A stretch of DNA of 64,000 nt from Rhodothermales bacterium (GTDB lineage Bacteria; Bacteroidota; Rhodothermia; Rhodothermales; Bin80), in contig OX638318.1 in assembly GCA_951812585.1 (NCBI GenBank), forward strand, positions 1,176,819-1,240,818, in the 5' to 3' direction. Below, piece after piece: positions 27,197 to 36,491 of the stretch; the first letter of the stretch is position 1; each line of letters begins with the position of its first letter. The position numbers and the translations under genes were made by a program. Below the pieces are notes generated by a model. The model saw only the letters and a list, made by a program, of their open reading frames with translations. It was not told the DNA's origin and ran no database searches.

Positions 27197-28828
27197 ATGG
27201 TCAATAGCATCTTCACGCTGCGCCAATTGGCGGCCGAGTGGACTGACGCACTGAGCGGCGCTGCTATAACCGACGCCTGGTCTCAGCACCGCGGCGAGCT
27301 TATCCTTGCGGTCGATGGAGGCGGGCAATTGCACCTTCGGCTTAGCCCGCCCGTGCAGTGTGTCTTCCGGTCCCTGCATGCTGCGCGGGCCCGGCGCAAT
27401 GCAGCGATGGTGCTCGATGGGGTGCGGGGTGCGCGTATACGCAATGTTCGCATTGCGCCGGGAGATCGCATCCTGATGGTGTCCACGGACGGGCCATGTG
27501 AACTTCAGGCATTCCTTTTTGGCGCACGGGCCAACGCGTTCCTCGTCGCGGCTGATGGCTGGGTCACCGGGGCCTTCAGGAACCAAACTGACTGGGTGGG
27601 TCGCGCTGCGCCCGTGCCGGTTGCAGCGTCGCTTCCAGACAGTTTGGACGCCTTTATGGCGCGTTGGCAGGGTGCGACCCAAGGCGTGGCCCGAGTGCTG
27701 GGCCGGGTGCTTAGGGTGTTCGATCGGACCTTGGTTCAGGAGGTACTGCATTGCGCAAGCGTCGACGACAAACCCGCAACGACTTGTGGGCTGCATGAGC
27801 TCGAATCAATGTACGCGGCCGCACAGTCGGTGGCCCGGGCGCTCACCACACCCCAGCCCCGCATATACCTTGCATCGAACATCTTTTCCTTGATTCCTCT
27901 GGAACACTGTTCCCACCAGGAGGTCCAGACCTATGCATCAGCGGACGAAGCGGTGCGGGCATGGGCCAAGCGGGCACTGTCTAAACACGCGCTGGCATCG
28001 CAGCGAGATCCACTTCTGAAGGTTGTGGTCCGTGCTTCGGCCAAGGCGCGACGCACCGCGCGCAATTTGCGGCGGGAATCCCTGAGCAGCGAACGGGCCG
28101 CCAAGTACGAGCACTATGCGCACCTTTTGATGGCGAGCCCGGTGCAGCCAGCGGGCCGCAGCAGCACACAGGTGTCGGACCTCATGGGCAATCATGACCC
28201 TCTAACGATTCCGCTCAAAGCATCCTTGAGCTCCATAGAGAATGCAGAGCGCTACTATGCCAAGGCCCGCAAGGCGCGCGCCGCGCGGAATGCAATGGTT
28301 TCGCGCGCGGAGGAAGCGGAGCAGCGTGCACAGCGCTTGCAGGCACTTGAAGGCAAACTCCGATCTGCGACCTCTCTGGCAGTGCTCAAGGCCGTAAGAG
28401 AACGCGAGGCCGTACTGCTTTCTTCACTGCGCTCGCAGCGACAGCCCACGCTGCGTTGTCCATTTTTGGTGTACCCCATGCCATCGCGATTTGAGGTGCG
28501 GGTTGGCAAGAGCGCCCGGGATAGCGACGCGCTTACGCTGCGCCACGCGCGGCCGTTCGACCTCTGGCTGCATGCCCGCGGGGCCAGCGGCGCGCATGTG
28601 GTGCTGCGCCTGCCGCACAAGACGGCGCAGCCGAGTGCTGTGCTTATCAGCACCGCAGCAGCTATCGCGGCGTATCATAGCAAGGCGCGCGGCAGTGCGC
28701 TGGTGCCCGTCATCGTAACGCCGCGCAAGTTTGTTCGTAAACCCAAGGGCTTGATGCCCGGTGCGGTCATTGTGGATCGCGAGGAAGTGCTGATTGTCAA
28801 ACCGGCGCTGCCTGCAGGGCACGCCTAG
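27197..28828 (+). CDS. rqcH: RqcH/NFACT-family ribosome quality-control protein
   Basis: 543 aa. It binds stalled 50S subunits with peptidyl-tRNA and directs addition of C-terminal alanine tails that mark the nascent chain for degradation. Visible parts are the NFACT-N domain (residues 1-200, from MVNSIFTLRQLAAEW), a long charged coiled-coil middle (ENAERYYAKARKARAARN...EAEQRAQRLQALEGKL), and the NFACT-R domain with PFDLWLHARGASGAHVVLR and VTPRKFVRKPKGLMPGAVIV. The length is typical. uppP starts 11 bp after its stop. Confidence 0.9.
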   Translation: MVNSIFTLRQLAAEWTDALSGAAITDAWSQHRGELILAVDGGGQLHLRLSPPVQCVFRSLHAARARRNAAMVLDGVRGARIRNVRIAPGDRILMVSTDGPCELQAFLFGARANAFLVAADGWVTGAFRNQTDWVGRAAPVPVAASLPDSLDAFMARWQGATQGVARVLGRVLRVFDRTLVQEVLHCASVDDKPATTCGLHELESMYAAAQSVARALTTPQPRIYLASNIFSLIPLEHCSHQEVQTYASADEAVRAWAKRALSKHALASQRDPLLKVVVRASAKARRTARNLRRESLSSERAAKYEHYAHLLMASPVQPAGRSSTQVSDLMGNHDPLTIPLKASLSSIENAERYYAKARKARAARNAMVSRAEEAEQRAQRLQALEGKLRSATSLAVLKAVREREAVLLSSLRSQRQPTLRCPFLVYPMPSRFEVRVGKSARDSDALTLRHARPFDLWLHARGASGAHVVLRLPHKTAQPSAVLISTAAAIAAYHSKARGSALVPVIVTPRKFVRKPKGLMPGAVIVDREEVLIVKPALPAGHA

Positions 28829-28839
28829 ACGACACAGTA

Positions 28840-29640
28840 ATGGAATGGTGGGAAGCGGGCCTGTTGGGCCTCTTGCAGGGACTGACCGAGTTTTTGCCGG
28901 TGTCGTCGTCTGCGCACCTCGTTTTGGGACAAAAGGTTCTGGGCATTGAGGCGCAGGGCGATCTGTTGTTCGAGGTATTCGTTCACCTGGGAACCGCGCT
29001 GAGCATCGTGACGCTGTATTGGCGGCGGGTCGGCGCGATCCTGGCACACACGCTGCGCGCCGTGCGCCAGCCCGTGCGCGCATATCACGACTTTCCCGAC
29101 GTGCGGCTGAGCTTTTTTATTCTGCTGACTATGGTGCCTACCGGCTTGACCTACCTGCTCCTGGCACCGGCATTGGAAGCAGCTTTTGGGAATGTTCGCC
29201 TTGTGTGCGGGTTGCTGTTCGTAACAGGCCTGCTGCTGCTGTTGACTGCGCTCAAACGCGCCCAAAGCGGCGCGCTGAATGCGGGAAAAGCTTTGGTCAT
29301 CGGGCTGGCGCAATGCACCGCATTCCTGCCTGGAATTTCGCGCTCGGGAGTCACGATTTGCGCGGCGTTGTACCAGAACGTGCGGCCCCGGGACGCCGCG
29401 GATTTTTCGTTTCTGATGGCGGTTCCTGTAATCTTCGGCGCGGCGCTGGTGAAGGGGCTGGGGCTTGTCGCGGAACCGGCGCAGGCCGACCTGGTGCCAC
29501 TGGTGCTGGGAACAGTGGTCGCATACATCAGCGGGGTGGCGGCCATCAAAGTGGTCTTGCGCTTTGTCAAGCGCGGCAGCATCCACTATTTTGCGTACTA
29601 CTGCTTTGGCATCGGCCTCCTTGGCCTCTTGCTGAACTAA
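28840..29640 (+). CDS. uppP: undecaprenyl-diphosphatase
   Basis: 266 aa, a polytopic membrane enzyme that removes a phosphate from undecaprenyl pyrophosphate to recycle the lipid carrier of cell-wall synthesis. Signature motifs are LLQGLTEFLPVSSSAHLVL (residues about 8-26) and the second region AFLPGISRSGVTICAALYQN, with the catalytic Glu/Arg/Ser residues. The length is normal. It lies 11 bp after rqcH and 12 bp before ecsC. Confidence 0.96.
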   Translation: MEWWEAGLLGLLQGLTEFLPVSSSAHLVLGQKVLGIEAQGDLLFEVFVHLGTALSIVTLYWRRVGAILAHTLRAVRQPVRAYHDFPDVRLSFFILLTMVPTGLTYLLLAPALEAAFGNVRLVCGLLFVTGLLLLLTALKRAQSGALNAGKALVIGLAQCTAFLPGISRSGVTICAALYQNVRPRDAADFSFLMAVPVIFGAALVKGLGLVAEPAQADLVPLVLGTVVAYISGVAAIKVVLRFVKRGSIHYFAYYCFGIGLLGLLLN

Positions 29641-29652
29641 GCGGATACAACC

Positions 29653-30468
29653 ATGAACCTCAACGCGTACGAAAAGCGGGCGCGCCGTGAAATAGAAGGA
29701 TGGATCCGCGGTAACGTCTCCATCCTGGCGCAAGCCTTCAACCTGGTGATGAAGCCTGTGGACTGGGCCATGGAGCAGGCCGTGCCGGCCCGCGTCACTG
29801 ATCAGGCCGGAGAGGCGGTGGGGCAGTTTCTTTCGGCGCTCAACGACGCCTCCAAATGGACTAGCGACACCAGCGGCATTGTGGCCGACGCCAGAGCACA
29901 CGGCCTAGATGTGGAAAACGCGGAATCGCTGCGACACCTGGCGCTCGAGGACCTCGACACGCTGGCGAAAGGATATTTTTCGCAGAATGCTGTATTGGCA
30001 GCGCTCAGCGGCGGGGGCACTGGCCTCGGCGGCTTTGCATTTATCGCCGCTGACATCCCCATCCTGTTCATGATCAACTTCCGGCTGATTCAGCAGATCG
30101 GGGCCGCGTTCGGCTTTCCCATGAAAAGCCCGCAGTACAGCCCCGTGGTGCTCTCTATCTACAATGCCGCGGCTGCCAACACGCGCGATGCACGCGGCGC
30201 AGCGCTGCGCGAAATCACGGTTGCTGCCGCTGCCATGGCGGGGGAGACCCACTACAAGGGGCGCGTCCGGGGCACTATTGAAGACCAGAGTCGGCACCTT
30301 CCGCGGGAAATCGCAAAAAACCTGCTTGGGCGCAAGCTGCTCCAGGCCATTCCGCTGGCGGGGGCTGCAGTCGGCGCCGGAATCAACTACTGGTTCACCA
30401 GCGAAACGGCCAACACGACTTTCATGCTGTTTCGGGCGCTGTACCTGGAACACAAAGAGCGGCTGTAA
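29653..30468 (+). CDS. ecsC: EcsC-family protein
   Basis: 271 aa. The EcsC domain spans most of the length: YEKRARREIEGWIRGNVSIL at the start, a glycine-rich hydrophobic stretch (ALSGGGTGLGGFAFIAADIP), a second segment (MINFRLIQQIGAAFGFP) and GRKLLQAIPLAGAAVGAGIN near the end. The family accompanies the EcsAB transporter in Bacilli, but the biochemical role is unknown. Here it sits in a uppP-ecsC-der run with spacings of 12 and 4 bp. Confidence 0.85.
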   Translation: MNLNAYEKRARREIEGWIRGNVSILAQAFNLVMKPVDWAMEQAVPARVTDQAGEAVGQFLSALNDASKWTSDTSGIVADARAHGLDVENAESLRHLALEDLDTLAKGYFSQNAVLAALSGGGTGLGGFAFIAADIPILFMINFRLIQQIGAAFGFPMKSPQYSPVVLSIYNAAAANTRDARGAALREITVAAAAMAGETHYKGRVRGTIEDQSRHLPREIAKNLLGRKLLQAIPLAGAAVGAGINYWFTSETANTTFMLFRALYLEHKERL

Positions 30469-30472
30469 TCCT

Positions 30473-31807
30473 ATGCCACTGGTTGCCATCGTTGGGCGTC
30501 CTAATGTGGGTAAGTCCACGCTGTTCAACAGGCTCACCGAAGCGCGCCAGGCCATTGTTCATGATGAGCCTGGGGTCACGCGAGATCGCATTTACGGCCA
30601 TGTGGAATGGAATGGGCGCAGCTTCGCACTCGTGGACACCGGCGGCTTCGTCCCCCGATCAGCGGAGCGATTCGAGCGGGCCATCCGCGAGCAGGTCCAT
30701 ATTGCCATAGACGAGGCGGATATTGTACTGATGGTCGCCGATGTGCTGTCGGGCGTGACGGACCTGGACCTGGAGATGGCACGCACCTTGCGGCGCAGCC
30801 AAAAACCAGTTCTGGTCGTCGGCAACAAGGCCGACAACATCGAGCGGCGTTACATGGCCGCCGCCTTGTACAGCCTTGGGCTGGGCGAGGTGTTTCCGGT
30901 AAGCAGTACCAACGGTATGGGCACAGGCGACTTCCTGGATGCACTCGTGGCCCTGCTGCCCAAAGAAAAGGAGCCGGAGGATGTCGATACGCGCGGCCGT
31001 ATCGCGCTGATAGGCCGCCCCAACGCCGGCAAGTCGCTGATCGCCAATGTGCTGCTGGGTCAGGATCGCTCGATTGTCACCGAGGTCAGCGGCACTACCC
31101 GCGACGCTGTGGACAGCCCGATCTCGTATGAGGGTCACGATCTGATTCTGGTGGATACGGCCGGCCTGCGCAAGCGGGCGCGTGTGGCAGGCAATATTGA
31201 ATTCTACTCCGTGCTGCGCACCGAACGTGCGATAGAGCGCTGCGACATTGCAGTTTTGGTCCTTGACGCAGTGCACGGCCTGGAAGCGCAAGACATACGC
31301 GTCCTGAAGGAAGCCGAAGAGCAGAACAAGGGATTGCTCATTGCGGTCAACAAGTGGGACTTGATCCAGAAGGAAACCAATACCGCACGAGACTACGAGC
31401 GAGACATCAAAGGCCGACTTCAAACGCTCGACCATGTGCCTGTCATCTTCATATCGGCGTTGACACGACAGCGCGTGCATCGCGTTTTGGCGCATGCCGT
31501 TGCGATTCTTGCAGAGCGAACCAAGCGCATTCCCACCTCAGCGCTCAATGAGATGCTCCAGCAGGCTGTCGGGCGGCATCACCCGCCTGCCTTCCGCAGC
31601 CGCCATGTGCAGATCAAGTACGTGACACAGCTCAGCACCGAGACCCCTGTATTCGCCTTCTTTTGCAACCACCCGTACGGCGTGTCCACTAACTACACGC
31701 GCTACCTTGAGCGACGCCTGCGCGAATCGTTTGGATTCGCCGGCGTGCCCATCAGCATCGTTTACCGCGCCAAATCCAAGCGCAGCGTCCCACCCCACAA
31801 CGCATGA
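30473..31807 (+). CDS. der: ribosome-associated GTPase Der (EngA)
   Basis: 444 aa from ATG 30473, an essential 50S assembly GTPase with two tandem G domains. The first has GRPNVGKSTLFNRL, DTGGF and NKAD. The second has GRPNAGKSLIANVLLGQDRS, DTAGLRKRARV and NKWD. The C-terminal KH-like domain follows (PPAFRSRHVQIKYVTQ...). The start is set by the P-loop position and by 4-bp spacing from ecsC. Confidence 0.96.
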   Translation: MPLVAIVGRPNVGKSTLFNRLTEARQAIVHDEPGVTRDRIYGHVEWNGRSFALVDTGGFVPRSAERFERAIREQVHIAIDEADIVLMVADVLSGVTDLDLEMARTLRRSQKPVLVVGNKADNIERRYMAAALYSLGLGEVFPVSSTNGMGTGDFLDALVALLPKEKEPEDVDTRGRIALIGRPNAGKSLIANVLLGQDRSIVTEVSGTTRDAVDSPISYEGHDLILVDTAGLRKRARVAGNIEFYSVLRTERAIERCDIAVLVLDAVHGLEAQDIRVLKEAEEQNKGLLIAVNKWDLIQKETNTARDYERDIKGRLQTLDHVPVIFISALTRQRVHRVLAHAVAILAERTKRIPTSALNEMLQQAVGRHHPPAFRSRHVQIKYVTQLSTETPVFAFFCNHPYGVSTNYTRYLERRLRESFGFAGVPISIVYRAKSKRSVPPHNA

Positions 31808-32710
31808 CCACCGTTGGGCGCACCATCAGGTGCGACCGTCCGGCCTGGCGGTTCAACCCCGTCACGGCTTCAACACTATTGTCAAAGCGTGTCTACTGGC
31901 ACGTGTCTACTAGCCCAGAGAGGTAGTTCGCTTGCGCATCAACGGTCCGGCACTTTGGCAAACAATGCCCTATTCCTTGCAGCCTCTGCAACCTGGACGA
32001 GGTCGGGATGTTAACGCCGTGCTCGTCCGGCGGGATTTGCTGCAGATGAAAGCCCTGCACAATCTCGGCGAATGCCAGGACCGCACGCGTTGCGCCGACG
32101 GATATGGCCAGTGGCAATGGCGGCCCGTCCCGTGGATTTTACCCGACAGACCGGCTACAAAACAGCTCGAGCGCAGCAGGGGCGAGCAATCCGACGCGTA
32201 GCCGCTGCAAGCGGCGCCTTGCGTGTGTGGTGCACGTCCGGATGCCTAGCAAACGCACACAAGTACACACAGCGTCCTGCAGGTGTACCTATGGCAGCTG
32301 GTTGACGCCCGCCACCTGCGCCGAAAAGGGCTAAACAGCTACGCGTCCTAGTGCGTGCGAGCTGCCGGGCGCGGCGACGTACCGGAGATTCGCAAGAATT
32401 GCCCGCTCCTGCGCGAGGCGGCCGGGCGCTGCCGGCGTGACACTTTGGAGCTCTGTTTTGTCACGCTCCGGCGCTGCCGGCCAGGCAAGCCAGCCCAGCC
32501 CACACGCAAGCCGGGCAGGTGCCGGTGCGATACGCCGGATGCCGCCCGCAAGCCAGCCAAGGCAGCCAAGGCAGCCCGAACACCTGCAGCGCACCGTGGC
32601 CGGTCGCGACGTCGCCCCCGGAACTTTTTTTTGCGTACCCCCCCCCCCTTGACAGGGTAGGCCGAGCATCCGTAAACTGCATATAAAGCAACTAACCACG
32701 GCGACGACCC
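31808..32710. other. 903-bp gene-poor region downstream of der
   Basis: No supported gene. The segment 32370-32600 is low-complexity and rich in GCC/GGC/CAAG words. It can be read as an Arg/Lys/Ala-rich chance frame (ARKPAKAAKAARTPAA). A T-run and a long C-run occur at about 32625-32650. A 40-codon frame overlapping the der stop (31804) has no recognisable features. The region begins the second accessory island and may be decayed insertion material. Confidence 0.5.
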
Positions 32711-33055
32711 CTATGTGCCACAAAAAGGTGGGACATAGGGCTTCTTCTTGTCCTTGCCTGATGCATCGCCCGGTAAGAGACACATAGGGACCATCTCTGA
32801 CGGCACTGGGTGCATATACGCGGTGCTGTTACCAATTTCCGGCGGCCATGTCAGCACAGCCTCGTTAGTCAAGGAGATGCACTCGTGACCACTAGCAACT
32901 TCGTAGATCTCCAGTGCTGCGGATTGCGTCTGAGTCGCCAACGGCGAGTCGTCAGGGATGACAGCAAGCGATTGGGCAAGCGCGCAAGGGGCATACCCGG
33001 CAATTGCAGTGGTTAAGCCCAGAAGGGCTCCCGAGAAAAGCGTGTGATTGTTCAT
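32711..33055 (-). CDS. small secreted protein
   Basis: 114 aa with a signal peptide (MNNHTLFSGALLGLTTAIAG, cleavage near ALAQ, residue 28). The mature part of about 86 residues has three cysteines (HECISL, PMCLLPG, PFCGT) and a basic patch near the end (GKDKKKPYVPPF). No family is recognised. No clear ribosome site is seen upstream of ATG 33055, which is not unusual in Bacteroidota. The adjacent mobilisation module diverges from it. Confidence 0.55.
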   Translation of the reverse strand: MNNHTLFSGALLGLTTAIAGYAPCALAQSLAVIPDDSPLATQTQSAALEIYEVASGHECISLTNEAVLTWPPEIGNSTAYMHPVPSEMVPMCLLPGDASGKDKKKPYVPPFCGT

Positions 33056-33168
33056 GAGAAGTCATTTGGTGGATAGAGGTAAGCTTGTCCTGACACTGCC
33101 GGGTATTGTTATGTTTCAGTCTCCTTCCGCCAGCGAGAGCAAACGTCTCGTCCTCTATCACAGCGCGA

Positions 33169-33190
33169 AGTGGACAGCTGGCTGTCCACT
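33169..33190. other. oriT-like inverted repeat upstream of mobC
   Basis: AGTGGACAGC and GCTGTCCACT form a perfect 10-bp inverted repeat with a 2-bp spacer. It lies about 80-100 bp before mobC. Relaxase-binding inverted repeats occupy this position in mobilisable plasmids. No known nic consensus was recognised, so this is a positional inference. Confidence 0.4.
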
Positions 33191-33215
33191 CAGCGCTCCA
33201 CAGCGTGTCGAGTAG

Positions 33216-33545
33216 CGCGCGGAATGTCGGCGACCGTCTGCGCTACCGGAGTCCAAACGGCGTCTCCGTGCCGTGTCGATTTACGTCACGGATGCGGAGT
33301 ACGATGTCATCCGTTCGAGCGCCGTGCTGGCCCGTGTGAGCATGAGCGACTACTGCCGGGCCGCAGCCACAGGCGTGCCCCTTCCCACGCGATTCAACCG
33401 CCGTGCGCTGCACGCGCTCGCGCGCATTGGCAACAACCTCAACCAGCTGGCGCGTCACGCGAACACCACCGGGCGCCTGGAGGCAGAGGCGGAGCTCCGG
33501 CGTGTTCTGTCGGAGCTCTTGGACTTTATCAGGGCGGCCCGATGA
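33216..33545 (+). pseudogene. mobC: MobC-like relaxosome protein with a damaged 5' end
   Basis: The conserved MobC N-terminus (RRPSALPESKRRLRAVSIYV) is present in frame, but it is preceded by TAG 33213 with no start codon before it. ATG 33224 lies one frame off, directly before CGGCGACCG, so a single inserted T would explain the damage. Translation could restart at GTG 33273, giving 90 aa (SIYVTDAEYDVIRSSAVLAR...). The C-terminal LARIGNNLNQLARHANTTG is the family hallmark. MobC assists the relaxase at oriT. Its TGA overlaps the mobA ATG. Confidence 0.7.
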
Positions 33546-34375
33546 TTGCGAAGGCGGGCACAGGGTCCGACTTCGGGGGCGTGATACGCTACGTCTTGAG
33601 CGAGGACAAGGGGCCGGAGGTCCTTCACCAGCAGGAGTTACTGTTCAGGCCAGACGAGCGGGTGCTCTTTCTGGACGAGATGCGCCTATGCGCAGAGCAG
33701 AACCTTCGCTGCACGAAGCCTGTCTACCACCTGTCGTTGTCCTGGGCGCCGGAGGATCGCCCTACGCCCACGCAGGTTACCGCCACTTCCCGCCGTTTCC
33801 TTCGCGATTTGGGGCTTCAGGAGCACCAGGCGTTCGTGGTGCGCCACCGTGACACCGCGCACGACCATGTCCACATCGTGGCCAATCGGGTGCATCCTGA
33901 CACGGGCAAGACGTGGAAGCCCCCGCACTGGCAGCGCGGGCTACACGTGCTCTGCCGCCGGGTTGAGCGGGAGATGGGCTGGCAGATTGTCCCCAGCGAC
34001 CGGGCTCCCGACCAGGCACGTCCGACCGCCAGAGAGCAGACCGCGTGGCGGAAGCGGGGCGTTGAGCCACTGGCCAAAAAGATCCACCGCGCGTGCGGGG
34101 CGCGCTTAGCCAGCTCCAGCTCGTGGCACGAGCTGGAGCGCATCCTGAAGATGTACGGCTACGCGGTGGCCCCTTCCGGTCGGCGCGGTGGGCTCGTCTT
34201 CACGGACGGCAAACGCCAGACGTCGGCGTCCCGCGTCCATCGCGAATTAAGCCGTCCCAAGCTTGAGCGCCGCTTTGGGCGCTCGCTCGAAGGTCACCGC
34301 GCAGCGCTGCAGCGCATCCGCGAGCACATGGACTGGTCCTGGCATCGTGAGCGTGACGATGACCTGGGGCTGTAG
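33542..34375 (+). CDS. mobA: relaxase/mobilisation nuclease (MobA-type)
   Basis: 277 aa from ATG 33542, overlapping the mobC stop (ATGA). The relaxase domain (PF03432 type) shows the histidine motif HRDTAHDHVHIVANRVHPDT (HxxxxHxHxHxxxNR) near residue 105 and the preceding YHLSLSWAPED strand. Such enzymes nick oriT and lead the strand during conjugal transfer by a helper system. The protein is at the short end for the family and has no primase or helicase part. Nothing else of a plasmid (replication, coupling protein) is visible, so this is an integrated relic or part of a small mobilisable element. Confidence 0.8.
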   Translation: MIAKAGTGSDFGGVIRYVLSEDKGPEVLHQQELLFRPDERVLFLDEMRLCAEQNLRCTKPVYHLSLSWAPEDRPTPTQVTATSRRFLRDLGLQEHQAFVVRHRDTAHDHVHIVANRVHPDTGKTWKPPHWQRGLHVLCRRVEREMGWQIVPSDRAPDQARPTAREQTAWRKRGVEPLAKKIHRACGARLASSSSWHELERILKMYGYAVAPSGRRGGLVFTDGKRQTSASRVHRELSRPKLERRFGRSLEGHRAALQRIREHMDWSWHRERDDDLGL

Positions 34376-34435
34376 CCGGGTCGAGAATCGGAGACGCTAT
34401 ATAAGTTCTTGCGGTTCAGACAGTCCGATCAGATA

Positions 34436-34575
34436 GTGCAACGCCTGGCCGCACACTCCAGCGTGTCAATCGAATTGAAGTGGTACAACCAAGGCTCCAT
34501 GTCTTCACGTACTCCCTAGCAGGCGCACAGGAAGCTATGGAAAAAGCCAAGGCGAGGTGCTACGAGAATGAGTAA
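34436..34575 (+). pseudogene. C-terminal remnant of an unknown protein, frameshifted
   Basis: One frame reads VQRLAAHSSVSIELKWYNQG before a stop at 34519. An overlapping frame continues as HVFTYSLAGAQEAMEKAKAR and CYENE to TAA 34575. The two join naturally with a one-base shift near 34497, giving a beta-strand-rich C-terminal end. No family name can be given. It lies between mobA and the RDD gene. Confidence 0.35.
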
Positions 34576-34620
34576 AGCTATTGACTATTGACATTCATCA
34601 ATGGCATGTGCTTCATGGTG

Positions 34621-35100
34621 TTATTTCCGTACTACGTACGTGTTCAGCAGCTTGTCATGCCAGCCTTGGTTGTCCTTGTCCCACACAATGGAGAAGTAGC
34701 CCAGGCTGAGCACCAAGCCGGAAAGATACTTGCCTATGGCTTCGCGGATCAGCATGACAAAGAATCCTGCCGGCTTTCCGTCTTCGCGTATGACGTACAT
34801 GTGCAGCAGCCTTTTGCCAGGCGTGGTGCCCTTGAAAAACAACACGAGGGACCACACGGCGTAGCCAATCCACAGAATCATTGCGCCAGTGGTATACAAG
34901 CTGGCCCCCTTGCCTATCGCTATTCCCGCTATTCCGAAGATCAACAGAAACAGAGGCAGCACCGAGTCTATGACGTACGCGCCAAGCCGCCGACCCGGAG
35001 ACGCCAGCTTGCCGAACTCCGAGTTGACCGTGTTCGCATGACAGATGCTGCACCACCGAAGACCCGGCTGGATCTGGGAGTTGCATGAAGAGCAGTTCAT
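34621..35100 (-). CDS. zinc-ribbon RDD-family membrane protein
   Basis: 159 aa. The N-terminus is a zinc ribbon (NCSSCNSQIQPGLRWCSICH, two CxxC pairs). The RDD domain follows from about residue 34 (PGRRLGAYVIDSVLPLFLLI, then TTPGKRLLHMYVI with the conserved arginine and RDD-type aspartates), with about three membrane helices. RDD proteins are inner-membrane proteins, and some act in ion exchange. The specific role is unknown. It is a single gene with its own 280-bp upstream region. Confidence 0.85.
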   Translation of the reverse strand: MNCSSCNSQIQPGLRWCSICHANTVNSEFGKLASPGRRLGAYVIDSVLPLFLLIFGIAGIAIGKGASLYTTGAMILWIGYAVWSLVLFFKGTTPGKRLLHMYVIREDGKPAGFFVMLIREAIGKYLSGLVLSLGYFSIVWDKDNQGWHDKLLNTYVVRK

Positions 35101-35378
35101 GGTGAGTTAGAGGATGAGTTAGAGGGATTGTGTGGTACGGTAGAGCTGTTCGGCAGGTGAGGGCTGCATGCATTCGCCCCCACAATCGCTGCTGCCGTCA
35201 TCACCGTAGCGGCGACAGAAATCCAGATTACTCAGTTTTCCATGTGCTCTCCCTAGTACTTTAACTTGCGTATTATACTGAACTTCATAGTACTTTGCCC
35301 GGCAAGGGGACCAATAAGGCGCTTGGATTTTGTGGAATTTGCGACGAGTGCCGCTGGCTGGCTGCACTGTCGGCCCGC
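35101..35378. other. intergenic between the RDD gene and the transposase
   Basis: No gene. It includes one copy of an 18-bp dispersed repeat (35277-35294, ACTGAACTTCATAGTACT) within an imperfect palindrome that starts at about 35255 (AGTACTTTAACTT). Confidence 0.5.
35277..35294 (+). repeat. 18-bp dispersed repeat, copy 1
   Basis: ACTGAACTTCATAGTACT. It is shared with 58683-58700 (identical) and with the complement of 51971-51988 (one mismatch). All three copies lie in non-coding DNA. Confidence 0.7.
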
Positions 35379-36491
35379 CTAGTGGTGGCTTACGCCGAGC
35401 AGCCTGAAGGCCTTCTTCTGCTTGGGGCTTAGCGTCTGCAGCACCAGCCTGATCGTCTCCTCAGGCTTGTTCTTCTCTACCAGCTTGCACTTGCCCAGCT
35501 GAGCCAGGTGGCGCAGCAGCGACTGGAAGCTGGTGGCGCGAGCGCCGTCGCTGGTCTTTTTGGTTCGTGCCTTGCTTTGTGCTTCCGGGGAGGGTTCCGC
35601 CGGCGCCACCACGCTGGCGCGGGCCGCCTTGGCCGCCGCCAGGTCCTCCTCTGCGAACAGCATGGGGGCCAGCTTGTCTTTCATGTGCCACTGTACGTAA
35701 TAGGCCAGCATACACAGGAAGAGGGGGCACTGGAGGCGGCGGGCCCGATCGTGGTAGATGGGGCGCCCCTTCAGATCAACGGTCTTGAGGCTGCGGAAGG
35801 CCTTTTCCACTACCGCCCGCTGCTTGTAGGAAGCGGCGGCCTCGTCGGATGCGAGCGCGTCCTCGCTCACATTGGTGCGAATCGCGTACATGCCGTCCAG
35901 ACGGGCTTCCAGCGCTATGGATGCTTCGTCGCGCTGGTAGCTGAAGGCTTCGTCAGAGATGACCGTCGTAATGTGCTTCTGCATTTTGTAGCGGCCCAGG
36001 AGGGCGCCTGCGCGCAGGGCAATCTTGTCCGTGCCCCGGAGCGGCCTCCGCTTGCGCACGGTGGCCGCCACCAGTGCGTCCAGCTTCTTTTCCGTAGCCT
36101 GGAACCATGCCGCGCGTTTATGCCTTGCACGCGCGGCCATCAGCGGGTTGCGGCACACGATGAGCCGCTCGCCGGGATAGTCGTCGCTGGTGATCTCCGC
36201 GAGATCCCTCTCGTCAAACAGCGTCAACGGGCGGTCCTCTTTCTGCACCAGGCGACGGAGGGCGCCCTGGCGCAGGCCGGTGATCCAGTCATAGCCGGCC
36301 GGCTGCACTGCTTCGGTGAGCCGCGCATGCGTCAGCAGTCCGCGATCTCCTACAATCGTGACCCGGCGCAGGCCAAAACGCTCCTTGCGCTTCTGCAGCT
36401 GCGCAGTAAGCGTAGCGGGATCGGCCGTATTGCCCGAAAACACCTCCACCCCCACCGGCCGGCCTTCCTTGCCGCAATCGGCTAGAAGCAC
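35379..36491 (-). pseudogene. IS1634/IS4-type transposase, N-terminally truncated
   Basis: 370 codons from a GTG at 36491 that reads straight into the catalytic core. VGVEVFSGNTADPATLTAQL and VTIVGDRGLLTHARL (second aspartate) are present, and YKQRAVVEKAFRSLKTVDLK carries the C-terminal Y-R/K-E signature. The N-terminal DNA-binding part and the first catalytic aspartate are missing. The break coincides with a broken SprT gene on the other strand. The C-terminus has an acidic/lysine-rich extension (PSPEAQSKARTKKTSDGA). It differs clearly from the element at 13833. Confidence 0.8.

Noticed and set aside
32355..32660. Arg/Lys/Ala-rich frame resembling a histone-like tail
   Set aside because: It arises from low-complexity GCC/CAAG repeats, has no start context and ends in homopolymer runs.
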